A stretch of 64,000 bases of DNA, from positions 167,804-231,803 of the forward strand of contig NZ_CABHOU010000021.1 in the NCBI RefSeq assembly GCF_902168175.1. The letters are read 5' to 3'. The DNA is from an uncultured Chitinophaga sp. Lineage in GTDB: Bacteria > Bacteroidota > Bacteroidia > Chitinophagales > Chitinophagaceae. This document shows, piece by piece, positions 33,811-42,870 of this stretch. Under the pieces are notes generated by a model. That model had not been told where the DNA came from. It saw only the letters and a list, made by a program, of their open reading frames with translations, and made no database searches. The first letter of the stretch is position 1. Every line of letters starts with the position of its first letter. A program made the translations under genes and the position numbers.

Positions 33811-35277
33811 TTAGTTGGCCCCCTCGTTGGGCGTAATCTTTGTTTTATTAATGTCCACCTGGCTCTGCGGGATCGGGAACACGAGGTTGTTTTCGGTCAC
33901 CGGGTTTACCAGGTTGATCTGTGCTGCTTTTCCATTAATCACCGTAATGGCCCTATCCGTCCTTACAAGGTCGTACCAGCGCAGGTTCTCAAATGCAAAT
34001 TCTACTCTCCTCTCCTGCTCTATAGCCAGGCGGAACGACTGCTGATCGGGTACTTCTATGGCGGTAAGCGGGTCAAGGTCGGCACGATCGCGCACGTCGT
34101 TCAGGTAATCGAAAGCATCCCCATCTGGTACATAACTGGCCTCGTTCAAACACTCTGCGTACATCAGCAACACATCTGCATAACGGATGATGGGAATGTT
34201 ATTGGCATTATCATTGGCAAGGGCCGGCACATCGAAATACTTCTTTACGAAGTTGCCCGGAATAGTAGCTCCACTTGCATTTACGTAAGACGTGGCAACG
34301 GTGGCAGCTTTGCGCGCATCGCCGGCTTCATAGGCATTTATCAGGTCGTCGCTGGGAATGTTGTTACCACCGCCGCCAAACATAATTACCGCATTGCCGG
34401 AGTTCTGCGGTGCAAAAGAATTGGGCCATCCATTCCCCTGTCCTACGCCACCTGATTTGTATTGCACATCAAAGATAGCTTCTATATTTTTCTTGTTATT
34501 TACTTTGAAAAAATCAGCGTACACTGGCACCAGGTCGTACACTTTCGAGTCGATCACTGCTTTTAACTGGATGGCAGCAGGCGCAAACTTCTTCTGTGCC
34601 AGCAATACACGGCCCAGGATAGATTTGGCGGCGCCTTTTGTAGCACGGCCTATGTCTGCCGCCGCCGTGTAATTTGGAGGCAATGCTGCTTCTGCTTCGG
34701 TGAGATCTTTTTCTATTTGTGCATACACATCTGCCTTTGGTGCCCTGCCATATTCGTATCCTTCATCCGGATTGGTAATTTCTTTCAGCACAAGGGGCAC
34801 ATCTCCAAAAGTACGTACCAGGTTAAAGTAATAAAGGGCGCGCAGGAACTTGGCTTCACCAATATACCTGTCTTTTAACGCATCACTCATGGTGATAGCA
34901 CCAATGCGGTCCAGGATGGCGTTGCAGCGGGCAATGGCGGTGTAACTGTTGCTCCAGCGGTTATTGATGTAAGGGTTGGTCGTGCGGATATAGAACCGGT
35001 CGAATTCATCCTGATCGGTTACAGAACCAGAGGCCACCGGCATGGAGTTATCGGACCGGACTTCGCCAAATATATAACTGTCGCCACCATAAGTGCCACC
35101 CGAGCGCAGGGCGGCATAGGCGCCATTAACAGCGTTTTTGAAATCTTCTTCTGTCTGGTAAAAGTTACCGGTGGTAATGGAAGAAATGGGCTTCAGGTCT
35201 ACAAACCCTTTGCCGCAGGATGATAGCGCTATTACAATAAACGCTGCCTTGTATATCGTGAGATGATTAAATTTCAT
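33811..35277 (-). CDS. SusD/RagB-family nutrient-binding lipoprotein (locus 2)
   Basis: 488-aa surface lipoprotein. The frame starts at a TTG (35286), but the ATG at 35277 (MKFNHLTIYKAAFIVIALSS) begins the signal peptide; lipobox ALSSCGKG. SusD features: YIGEAKFLRALYYFNLVRTF, APKADVYAQIEKDLTEAEAA, a YADVLLMYAECLNEA helix, EQERRVEFAFENLRWYDLVR and a LVFPIPQSQVDINK C-terminal block. It starts 11 nt after the SusC stop. Presumed to bind a glycan released by or fed to the neighbouring glycosidase. Confidence 0.95.
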   Translation of the reverse strand: MKFNHLTIYKAAFIVIALSSCGKGFVDLKPISSITTGNFYQTEEDFKNAVNGAYAALRSGGTYGGDSYIFGEVRSDNSMPVASGSVTDQDEFDRFYIRTTNPYINNRWSNSYTAIARCNAILDRIGAITMSDALKDRYIGEAKFLRALYYFNLVRTFGDVPLVLKEITNPDEGYEYGRAPKADVYAQIEKDLTEAEAALPPNYTAAADIGRATKGAAKSILGRVLLAQKKFAPAAIQLKAVIDSKVYDLVPVYADFFKVNNKKNIEAIFDVQYKSGGVGQGNGWPNSFAPQNSGNAVIMFGGGGNNIPSDDLINAYEAGDARKAATVATSYVNASGATIPGNFVKKYFDVPALANDNANNIPIIRYADVLLMYAECLNEASYVPDGDAFDYLNDVRDRADLDPLTAIEVPDQQSFRLAIEQERRVEFAFENLRWYDLVRTDRAITVINGKAAQINLVNPVTENNLVFPIPQSQVDINKTKITPNEGAN

Positions 35278-35288
35278 GAGGATCAATT

Positions 35289-38200
35289 TTAGAAACCAAT
35301 GTTAATACCGAATGTTACTGTTTTCGCCAGCGGATAGCTGCCATAGTCTACACCACCTGTGAGCGGCCCTTCATAGTTACTTACTTCAGGATTGAAGTTG
35401 AGGTACTTGGTCCAGGTGTACAGGTTTTGTGCGGATGCATAGATCCTGATCCCCTGTAAATTCAGACGGTTTACAATCGCTGCCGGGAGTTTATAGCCAA
35501 GGCTGATGTTCTGAATGCGCAGGTAGGATCCGTCTTCTACCCAGCGGGAAGAAACGGCGTTGTTGTTACCTGTGGTGCGCGCATTGGCCCTCGGCACTTT
35601 ACCGTTACCCGGATTTTCGGGCGAACGCCAGCGGTCTTTTACAATCGCAAGGTTGTTACCACCGCCTTCCAGGTTGTCGAAGAAACGGCGGCTCAGGTTC
35701 AGGATTTGTCCGCCCTGTGTACCCTGCAGGGAAATGGCGAGGTCAATACCCTTGTAAGAAAAGCTGTTGTTCAAACCGTAAATAAAATCGGGCTGGTTAT
35801 TACCGATGATCGTCCTGTCTTTCGCATCTAAAATGCCATCGCCGGTTACATCTTTGTACTTCACATCACCGGGGCGCGTGGTATTGTCGTGCGGACTGGT
35901 ATGCAGGTCTGCCGCATCTTTGAAAATGCCAATTTGCTCGTAACCATAGAAGCTACCGATCGGGTGACCAATCATGGTAATGTTGGTTTCGCCTACGCCA
36001 CTGCCGTTCAGGATCGGATCGCCGGTGGGCCCGAGCGCCAGTACTTTGTTCCGGTTGAACGAGAGGTTGGCATTGGTGTTCCAGGTGAAAGCTCCTGTGA
36101 AGTTGTAGCTGTTTACACTAAATTCAAAACCTTTGTTATTCATGCGGCCAATGTTCTTAAACGCGGATCCAAATCCTGTAAGGGTGGGTACGTTCACCGA
36201 CAACAGCAAATCCCTGGTAACACGGTCGTAATAGTCTGCGGAGAAAGTAAGCCTGTTCTGCCACAGCCCCAGGTCAAAACCCAGGTCCAGTTGCTGGTTA
36301 CGTTCCCATTTCAGGCCAGAGTTGCCGAGTGAGTTAATAGCCAGGCCGGTTACGAGGTTGTCGCTGAAAGCATAGTTGGTGGTGCCCACGCTACCCACAT
36401 ACGGATAGTAGTTGCTGAAGGAGTTGTTGCCCGACAGGCCGTAGCTCACGCGCAGCTTCAGTTCAGACAATACGGGAATATCTTTCATAAACGATTCTTC
36501 GGTCACCCTCCAGCCAACAGAGGCAGCGGGGAAGGTACCAAACCTTTCATCCGGGCCGAAAATAGAAGAACCATCGCGGCGTACCGATAACTTCAACAGG
36601 TATTTGGCCTTATAGTTATAGTCTATTCTTGCAAAGTAAGATACGGTAGCGTTCTCCGTAATCTGCGAACTCACCGAGGTGGGTTGTCCTGCCGCATTCA
36701 GCGTTTGTACGATATCGTTAGCAAAGATGCCGCCGCCCGCGTTGGCGCTCTGGTATTGCAGTTTGTTCGACTCCGTGCCGATCAGTACTTCCAGGTTATG
36801 TACTTCGCGGAACGATACATTATAACTCAATACCTGGTTCACCAGCCAGCTCACCCCCTGTTCGGAAAAGTTGGAACCCACTGCGGCGGTAGGCGGCAAC
36901 TGCTGGTTCAACGGCATTTTGGAAGTAACGTAAGCGTTCCTCCGGTTGGCGTACAGGTTGGCGTTACCGGACAGGCGATATTTTAAATTCGGCAGAAAGC
37001 TGTATTCGGCCCAGGCATTCGATAACAGGTTAATCTGGTGGAATTTGGAGTTATACTCAGTGATATTAGCCACCGGGTTGGTAATACCGGGGAAGTTGTA
37101 CATCGCGGCCAGTGCGGTTTGGGAAGAATAGGCGCCGTTATCGCTGTAAATGGGTGCCATAGGCATAGCCGAGAGTGCGGCATTGATAATACTGCCATCT
37201 GCCCAGTGCCCGTCCGACCGCACTTCGTCGGTTATCCTGTAGGATGGATTGATATTCACACCCATCGATAACTTCGACGTAGGTCTGATGTCGATATTCG
37301 CCCGCAGGGTATAGCGGTCCATGGCTGATTTTTTAATAATACCTTTCTGCGACAGGTAACCTGCGCTTACGGAGTATTGTACCTTTTCGGAACCGCCCAT
37401 CGCGGAGAACTGGTAATTGCTAATCGGTGCCGTGCGGAAGATCCGGTCCTGGTAGTTGTAATCGGGCAGCGCGGCTACTTTAGCCGGGTCATCATAATTG
37501 AACCAGTCAAACAGGTCGCCGCGCGGATAACGGTAACGCAGGTAGTTAGAAGGCCTTACACTGTTCGGGTCCGTGATTTGCGCACCGGGCACGTTGTCGA
37601 GATAAGCGTTGTTAGCCGCTTCCTTGCCGAATTCCGCAAACTCCTGCGAATTCAATACGTCCAGTTTTTTTGTTACCTGCTGGAAGCCGGTGTATACATT
37701 GAGGCTCATGCGGGCTTTACCGGACACGCCTTTTTTAGTGGTTACGAGTATTACGCCGTTGGAGCCACGGGAGCCGTAAATGGCGGCAGACGAAGCATCC
37801 TTCAGCACATCGATCTTATCGATTTCTTCCGAATCAAATAACCCGAACACAGCAGAGGAAACAATGTTGCCATCTACTACGATCAGCGGGCTGGTACCTG
37901 CCGAAATAGAACCGAAACCTCTTACTTTGATAGCAGGTGTGCGGCCCGGACTTCCCGAGTTCTGTTGCACCACCACACCGGCTATTTTACCCTGCAGTGC
38001 CGTAGCTACGTTCGACACCGGCATATCGCGGATCTCCTGCATCGGTACGGATGCAATAGCGCCGGTTACGTTTTGTTTCTTCTGGGTACCGTATCCTATC
38101 ACCACCATTTCACTCAAATTACTGGACGACGCCACCAAAGTTATGTTCAGTGATGTGCGGCCTGCCAGTGCCCGTTGCTGTGAAGAAAAGCCGATATAAG

Positions 38201-38744
38201 TAAACAGCAAAGTATCGTTGGCAGAGGGCACGTTCAGGGTAAAACGCCCGTTTTCATTGGTCATAACACCGAGAGAAGTGCCTTTCACGTTTACGCTCAC
38301 ACCAGGCAGCGGCTGCCCCCTGTCGTCGGTAACCACACCGCTTACAGGCACCTGCGCCTGCACCAGCGATTCCACGCCCCGGCCGGCAGAAATAACGATC
38401 ATGTTGTTACCCATATTACGGTAGCGCAAACCGGAATTCTCAAACAGTTTATCGAGCGCATCGGAGAGGCTGGCGTCCTTTACGGCAAAATCTATCTTCC
38501 TGGTCAGCAGGTTAAGATCGTAGTTATAGATGAACCTCACTTTGGCTTTTTTCTCTATCGCAGTAAGCACAGTGCGAAGTTCCGCCTTTTCAAAGCTGGC
38601 TGTGATGGTTTGGCTGAATACCTTTTCGGCACTTGCCTGGGTAATGGTAAACAGGATTATTAACACGGAAAGCTTCATAAATAGCAGGAATTTAAGCAGA
38701 CGTGACGTCATAACTCCCCGGGCAGGAGGTACGTTTTTTTTCAT
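35289..38744 (-). CDS. SusC/RagA TonB-dependent outer-membrane transporter (locus 2)
   Basis: 1151-aa transporter. Signal sequence (LSVLIILFTITQASA), STN domain about 48-120 (ITASFEKAELRTVLTAIEKK ... LDKLFENSGLRYRNMGNNMI), CarboxypepD_reg-like domain (VSGVVTDDRGQPLPGVSVNV), TonB-box region EMVVIGYGTQKKQNVTG, plug with KDASSAAIYGSRGSNGVILV and VRGFGSISAGTSPLIVVDGN, then the barrel ending PLAKTVTFGINIGF. The STN domain implies FecR-coupled signalling. Hairpins separate it from fecR upstream, so it probably has its own start, driven by the locus sigma factor. Confidence 0.96.
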   Translation of the reverse strand: MKKNVPPARGVMTSRLLKFLLFMKLSVLIILFTITQASAEKVFSQTITASFEKAELRTVLTAIEKKAKVRFIYNYDLNLLTRKIDFAVKDASLSDALDKLFENSGLRYRNMGNNMIVISAGRGVESLVQAQVPVSGVVTDDRGQPLPGVSVNVKGTSLGVMTNENGRFTLNVPSANDTLLFTYIGFSSQQRALAGRTSLNITLVASSSNLSEMVVIGYGTQKKQNVTGAIASVPMQEIRDMPVSNVATALQGKIAGVVVQQNSGSPGRTPAIKVRGFGSISAGTSPLIVVDGNIVSSAVFGLFDSEEIDKIDVLKDASSAAIYGSRGSNGVILVTTKKGVSGKARMSLNVYTGFQQVTKKLDVLNSQEFAEFGKEAANNAYLDNVPGAQITDPNSVRPSNYLRYRYPRGDLFDWFNYDDPAKVAALPDYNYQDRIFRTAPISNYQFSAMGGSEKVQYSVSAGYLSQKGIIKKSAMDRYTLRANIDIRPTSKLSMGVNINPSYRITDEVRSDGHWADGSIINAALSAMPMAPIYSDNGAYSSQTALAAMYNFPGITNPVANITEYNSKFHQINLLSNAWAEYSFLPNLKYRLSGNANLYANRRNAYVTSKMPLNQQLPPTAAVGSNFSEQGVSWLVNQVLSYNVSFREVHNLEVLIGTESNKLQYQSANAGGGIFANDIVQTLNAAGQPTSVSSQITENATVSYFARIDYNYKAKYLLKLSVRRDGSSIFGPDERFGTFPAASVGWRVTEESFMKDIPVLSELKLRVSYGLSGNNSFSNYYPYVGSVGTTNYAFSDNLVTGLAINSLGNSGLKWERNQQLDLGFDLGLWQNRLTFSADYYDRVTRDLLLSVNVPTLTGFGSAFKNIGRMNNKGFEFSVNSYNFTGAFTWNTNANLSFNRNKVLALGPTGDPILNGSGVGETNITMIGHPIGSFYGYEQIGIFKDAADLHTSPHDNTTRPGDVKYKDVTGDGILDAKDRTIIGNNQPDFIYGLNNSFSYKGIDLAISLQGTQGGQILNLSRRFFDNLEGGGNNLAIVKDRWRSPENPGNGKVPRANARTTGNNNAVSSRWVEDGSYLRIQNISLGYKLPAAIVNRLNLQGIRIYASAQNLYTWTKYLNFNPEVSNYEGPLTGGVDYGSYPLAKTVTFGINIGF

Positions 38745-38762
38745 AACTTTGGATTTACGGTT

Positions 38763-38849
38763 TAAAAAAGAAGAAACCTGTAGATTTTGCCGATCGGAAA
38801 GGTTTCTGATACATTAGACTCGTCGGGGAATGTTTGCAGCATTTCCCGA
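38763..38849 (-). terminator. Terminator and hairpin between fecR and susC of locus 2
   Basis: On the minus strand: an outer stem agaaacc / ggtttct (38801-38807 / 38772-38778) followed by TCTTTTTT, a terminator for sigma-fecR. A second 10-bp hairpin, tcggggaatg / catttcccga (38823-38849), lies just before it. SusCD is therefore likely transcribed separately. Confidence 0.6.
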
Positions 38850-38861
38850 TTTTTTTGGTTG

Positions 38862-39911
38862 TTACTTGTAGATATTTACCTCATTGTTATTGATTTTAAA
38901 AGTGAAGGGCAATGACAGTTGCAGGGCTTCCAACACTTCTTCCATCCGCTCATTCTCAAACTTCGCGTGAAACCTGTATGCAGCCACCGCGGGATCATTG
39001 ATCGTTATTTTTACATTATACCATCTTTCCATTTCCGTGGCGATCTCCCGGAAATCTTCTCCGTCAAACACCAGTTTATTGTATACCCAGGCGGTTTCCA
39101 CCATAGAGGTGTCGGGTATGCTCACTTTAATATGTTTGATCACCATGGAAGGTTGTGCAGGTGTATTGGCTGCCACAGCAACGGCCTGGCGGTCTACTAC
39201 TACTTTTTCATGCGGATGCAGTAACAATGCCGACTGGGTTTCTCCTGTTTTGGATACCTGTATCGCACCGCTGATCAGCGTGGCTTCCGACCGCAGATCG
39301 TCGGGGTAACATTTTATGTTGAATACGGTACCCAGTACGCGCACATGGAGATCGCGGGTACGAACGAGGAACGGGCGATTGGGCATTTTAGCGACATCGA
39401 AATAGGCTTCTCCTTCCAGTTCCACCGCCCTTACAGAGTCACTAAAACGTGTAGGATACACAATGCGGCTGCCTGAATTTAACCATACTATGGTGCCGTC
39501 AGACAATAACACCCTGGACTTTGCCCCGGGTTTGGCCACCGTTTCGGTCATTAATGTTTCCGCCGCAGGCTTGTTACGGAAGTACCACCAGCCGCCGCAA
39601 ACCAGGCCCGTAAGCACGGCTGCCGCTGCCAGCGTTTTGCGCAGGTAATAACGCCGGCTTTCCTGTGGAGCCGGCACTTCGTCCTCTTCCCGGGCGGCAG
39701 TGGCTAATATGTGCTGAAAATGGGCTTCTCCGTCCGCATCACCATCTTTGAGGGAAGGCACCGCACCCGGCCAGTAATCGTCCATTATAGAAAGGAAATA
39801 GGCATCTTCCGGATGCTCCCTTAGATGGTCATCCAGCTCTTTTATTTCCTCAGGAGTGGCCTCCCCGGACAGTTTCCTGGCTATGAGCCGGGTAATTTTT
39901 TCTTTATCCAT
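38862..39911 (-). CDS. FecR-type anti-sigma factor (locus 2)
   Basis: 349-aa inner-membrane anti-sigma factor. The cytoplasmic N-terminus (MDKEKITRLIARKLSGEATP) has the short DUF4880-like sigma-binding segment. Membrane helix about 91-108 (TLAAAAVLTGLVCGGWWYF), FecR domain (RVLLSDGTIVWLNSGSRIVY, RAVELEGEAYFDVAKMPNRP, LHVRVLGTVFNIKCY) and C-terminal DUF4974 domain (FHAKFENERMEEVLEALQLS). Downstream of its sigma gene by 60 nt and upstream of SusC. Confidence 0.95.
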   Translation of the reverse strand: MDKEKITRLIARKLSGEATPEEIKELDDHLREHPEDAYFLSIMDDYWPGAVPSLKDGDADGEAHFQHILATAAREEDEVPAPQESRRYYLRKTLAAAAVLTGLVCGGWWYFRNKPAAETLMTETVAKPGAKSRVLLSDGTIVWLNSGSRIVYPTRFSDSVRAVELEGEAYFDVAKMPNRPFLVRTRDLHVRVLGTVFNIKCYPDDLRSEATLISGAIQVSKTGETQSALLLHPHEKVVVDRQAVAVAANTPAQPSMVIKHIKVSIPDTSMVETAWVYNKLVFDGEDFREIATEMERWYNVKITINDPAVAAYRFHAKFENERMEEVLEALQLSLPFTFKINNNEVNIYK

Positions 39912-39971
39912 TGAACCTTGGTTAATGATAAAGACAAGAAATTGAAGAGATGACCTTAAAAGAAAGGGAAA

Positions 39972-40568
39972 TTATTTTTTAACCGCCTTTTGGGGAAATG
40001 CGGTAAAGTGGGTTTGTACCTTTTCGGAGATGCGTTTCACAGCAATCACCATCTGGGCGTCTATGGTATTTACCGTGAGGTTCAGTATCTCGGCCACGTC
40101 TTTGTACCGCAGCCCGTCTTCCCTCACCAGTTTAAAGATCATTTTGCACCGGGGCGGCAGGGATTCCACTGCGGCCGTTATTTTCGCCTGTATCTCCGCA
40201 CTGATCATCTTCTGGTCGGGCGCCTGATCGCGGCTTTGCTCGATATCAAAATGTTCAAAGGGTTCGGTGATCTGCCGCTGGGCTTTGGCCGACAGGTAAT
40301 TTAAGGAACCGTTTTTGACCGCTACATACAGGTATACACGAAGATTGGCGATCGCCAACGCCTTTTCCCTATGTTTCCAAAAGCGGATAAATACATCGTC
40401 TACTATCTCCGCTGCTGCTTCGTTGGTTTTAACGATGGAGCAGGCAAACTGGTTGAGGCGCGGACTGTAATACCGGAACAAGCGGCGGAACTCCTGTTCG
40501 TCACCGTCCGCGATCAGACGAAGGTCTACTTGCGGCTCCTCATTTGTATTACGTGGCGTATTTAGCAA
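39972..40568 (-). CDS. ECF sigma-70 factor (locus 2)
   Basis: 198-aa ECF sigma factor. Region 2: DEQEFRRLFRYYSPRLNQFA, NEAAAEIVDDVFIRFWKHRE. Region 4: VESLPPRCKMIFKLVREDGL, YKDVAEILNLTVNTIDAQMV. It pairs with the FecR gene just downstream and would direct transcription of SusCD and the glycosidase when the transporter is loaded. Length and spacing are normal for the Bacteroidetes FecI-like group. Confidence 0.95.
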   Translation of the reverse strand: MLNTPRNTNEEPQVDLRLIADGDEQEFRRLFRYYSPRLNQFACSIVKTNEAAAEIVDDVFIRFWKHREKALAIANLRVYLYVAVKNGSLNYLSAKAQRQITEPFEHFDIEQSRDQAPDQKMISAEIQAKITAAVESLPPRCKMIFKLVREDGLRYKDVAEILNLTVNTIDAQMVIAVKRISEKVQTHFTAFPQKAVKK

Positions 40569-40656
40569 AAAGGTTATTTAATTTGGATAGATAAACGTGA
40601 AATCTGTGTCCCTTATCAAAGTACACTTTTTTTTGAAAAGGAAAATACGCGGTGTA

Positions 40657-42042
40657 TTATTTCTTGTAAACCCGGTCTATTTCCGCCCCTTTGTCGCCCT
40701 GCTGTTCCATCCACTGTTTCAGTACCGCTGTGTATTCTTTTACGTACCTGGCATAAGCCGGCTGGTCGGCCAGGTTATTTAGCTCGTAGGGATCTTTTCT
40801 TATATCGTAAAACTCCACTGCAGGTCTGTTGCTCACGCGGTACACCAGCATGCCTGCCTTCCTGTCTGTTTTCGCCTTTTCCTGCCAGGAACTCCACACA
40901 CCCAAATCGCCCGGATTGTTATACCACTTGATCGCGTAGGTGCTGTCCGGCGTCAGGTTCAGGATTAATTTATAGCGGTCGTCGCGCACATTACGGCTTG
41001 GGTAGGCCGGGCCTTCGGGGATGTTGTTGTACATACCAAATGCGTAGGGGCGGGCTGATTTGGTAACACCTTTGATCACAGAGAGGAAGCTTTTGCCGTC
41101 GAGCCTGGCATCAGGCACACCGCCGGCAATATCTACCAGGGTTGGGGTGATGTCTTCGTATTGCACGATGGCCTCCGTGGTCTTTTTACGTTTGGCCACA
41201 CCCGGCCATCGTACGATCATGGAGCTTTTCTGTCCGTAATCCCAGCACGTCCATTTACCACCGGGAAACTGCGGGCCTTGTTCACCCAGGAAAATGAAGA
41301 TAGTGTTCTTATCCAGCCCTGTTTTCTTCAGCAGACCCATCACATCGCCCACCTGGTTATCCAGCCTGCGGATTTCCGCCAGGTACTTACAGTACTGCTC
41401 GCGCGTTTCTTTAGTATCTACCATATTGGGAGGTAATACCAGCTGGCCGGCCTTAAATTCAGAAGGGTCGCCGGTGTCCCAGGGTTTGTGCGGATTGATG
41501 CTCATCACGAACAGGCAGAAGGGTTTATCGCCCGCCGTCATATATTTCTCTATCCCGGCTAATGTATATTCATCGTTGCTCGATACACAGTTGGGCTGAA
41601 AGCCTTCGATGATATCGAACTGGAATATAGATTGCGGTTTGGTCATATGATCTTTCCCTGTTAAACCTACTTTGTACCCTTGTTCGCTCAGGTAATGCGC
41701 CACGCTCTTTACATCATTATAAACAGGTTTATGGTTCTGGAAAGAGCCATGCCTTACCGGGTAAAGTCCAGTGAATAGCGAAGCGCGTGTAGGCACACAC
41801 GTGGCATGGGAAGCATAAATCTGGTTGAACTTCAGTCCCTCTGCCGCGAGCTGGTCGATGTACTTGGTGCGTATGTTTTTACCTCCATAGCAGCTTAACT
41901 GGCGTGTATCAAGGTCGTCGGCCATAATGATCACGACGTTAGGACGTTTTTTTTGAGCGGCAAGCGGGGCAGCGGCGAACAGCAGGGTAAAAGCCGTTGC
42001 CATTCCTTTCAGATAAGATAGATTCATACGATCATTTTTCAC
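40657..42042 (-). CDS. Type I formylglycine-dependent sulfatase
   Basis: 461-aa exported sulfatase of the S1 class, similar in layout to N-sulfoglucosamine (heparan) sulfohydrolases. Signal peptide (MATAFTLLFAAAPLAAQ), metal-binding PNVVIIMADDLDTRQLSCYG, and the maturation motif CVPTRASLFTG (C-x-P-x-R; Cys82 would become formylglycine). Also GYKVGLTGKDH and INPHKPWDTG, which supply metal and sulfate contacts. The C-terminal subdomain has DIRKDPYELNNLADQP. No anaerobic sulfatase-maturating enzyme is in the window. Located 88 nt upstream of the locus 2 sigma factor in the same direction. With the glycosidase it hints at a sulfated glycan as locus 2 substrate. Confidence 0.92.
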   Translation of the reverse strand: MKNDRMNLSYLKGMATAFTLLFAAAPLAAQKKRPNVVIIMADDLDTRQLSCYGGKNIRTKYIDQLAAEGLKFNQIYASHATCVPTRASLFTGLYPVRHGSFQNHKPVYNDVKSVAHYLSEQGYKVGLTGKDHMTKPQSIFQFDIIEGFQPNCVSSNDEYTLAGIEKYMTAGDKPFCLFVMSINPHKPWDTGDPSEFKAGQLVLPPNMVDTKETREQYCKYLAEIRRLDNQVGDVMGLLKKTGLDKNTIFIFLGEQGPQFPGGKWTCWDYGQKSSMIVRWPGVAKRKKTTEAIVQYEDITPTLVDIAGGVPDARLDGKSFLSVIKGVTKSARPYAFGMYNNIPEGPAYPSRNVRDDRYKLILNLTPDSTYAIKWYNNPGDLGVWSSWQEKAKTDRKAGMLVYRVSNRPAVEFYDIRKDPYELNNLADQPAYARYVKEYTAVLKQWMEQQGDKGAEIDRVYKK

Positions 42043-42147
42043 GTGGTGGATGCGCGGGATATGATGATCCCCGCGGTAAATATAATACGTGGAGGGGATT
42101 GATTGTATGCTTTTTCACATCTATGACTATCGGCCACCCGCTAACAT

Positions 42148-42252
42148 CCACCACTGCGAGAGAAAGATCAGTTCATTGTGATCCTCACGAACACCAACGA
42201 TGCCGCCCTGTCGGATATGGAGAAAGATATTTCGGGGGCTTTAAAAGATTAA
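42148..42252 (+). pseudogene. C-terminal remnant of a serine hydrolase (beta-lactamase family)
   Basis: Rightward frame reading LREKDQFIVILTNTNDAAL then SDMEKDISGALKD and stop. The pattern is the usual C-terminal strand and helix of Bacteroidetes beta-lactamase-related serine hydrolases (D-x-F-I-V-I-L-T-N). An in-frame stop lies directly upstream (TAA near 42142) and the rest of the gene is missing, so only about 34 codons remain. Its stop codon overlaps the stop of the convergent AHSA1 pseudogene. Signs of local gene decay. Confidence 0.55.
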
Positions 42253-42682
42253 TGTCCTTCCAGCAACACCCTGATCTTCCCCATCGTGCCACGCCAGTAA
42301 AACTCCAGGTGTTTACGGATCACATCCGTAGGAAAATTGCTGATATAGAGTGCCAGCTCCGTATGGCTTTCAAAAGGCGTGATAATAAACTCGAGCACAG
42401 TATAATTGCCAGGCACATCGGGCAGCCGTGATACAGAGCTGAGGTGGCTATAACTCAGGGCCCGCTCCTTTTCATACTGAAGAATGGCACCCTTGTTTTC
42501 AAAAATGCCGTGATGGAAACCACGGATAAAAATAGGCGTACCGGTTTGCCAGCTGGTTCTATGCTGATCTTCATATGCTCATCGCCCATCCATTGTTTCA
42601 TTAACGGGGGATGCGTGAGGGCTTTCCAAAGTAACGTGGGGGTACACCGGATATTGACAGCGGTCGAAAACTTATCGGTCAT
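42249..42682 (-). pseudogene. AHSA1/SRPBCC-domain gene broken by a frameshift
   Basis: Reading leftward from ATG 42682: MTDKFSTAVNIRCTPTLLWK ... MKQWMGDEHMKISIEPAGKP in one frame. About 42540 the family sequence continues in another frame: PIFIRGFHHGIFENKGAILQ, YEKERALSYSHLSSVSRLPD, NYTVLEFIITPFESHTELAL, FPTDVIRKHLEFYWRGTMGK and stop at 42249. Joined, the two frames make a full AHSA1-type START-fold protein of about 144 aa, so one base is missing near 42535-42550. It is either a true pseudogene or a sequencing error. No poly-nucleotide run explains a programmed shift. Confidence 0.8.
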
Positions 42683-42737
42683 ACCTGAAGTTAATCATTT
42701 CCGTTAAAGCTTCCATCCCTTCCGGCCCTCTTATTCT

Positions 42738-42770
42738 ACCGGCACTCGACCGGCACTTGACCGGCATTCG
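42738..42770. repeat. Three tandem 11-bp repeats
   Basis: accggcactcg, accggcacttg, accggcattcg in direct succession (42738-42748, 42749-42759, 42760-42770), 20 nt upstream of the 21-bp iterons. A period of one helical turn suits a cooperatively bound regulator. Confidence 0.6.
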
Positions 42771-42790
42771 TATAGCCCCCGCCCCTAAAA

Positions 42791-42832
42791 TTCTACTCAA
42801 AACGACATTTTTTCTACCCAAAACGACATTTT
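42791..42832 (+). promoter_or_regulatory. Paired 21-bp iterons upstream of the first unknown-family paralogue
   Basis: ttctactcaaaacgacattt(t) and ttctacccaaaacgacattt(t), head to tail with a 21-bp period. They end 17 nt before a -7-like GAGATTTG (42850-42857) and 38 nt before the ATG. There is no TTG -33 box; the second iteron takes its place. The same pair with the same 17-nt spacing precedes the paralogous gene at 46130. The period fits direct-repeat activators such as LytTR-domain regulators, but no such gene is in the window. Confidence 0.75.
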
Positions 42833-42870
42833 CTGCGAGCCTGTTTCCGGAGATTTGTATTAAAAAAAAC

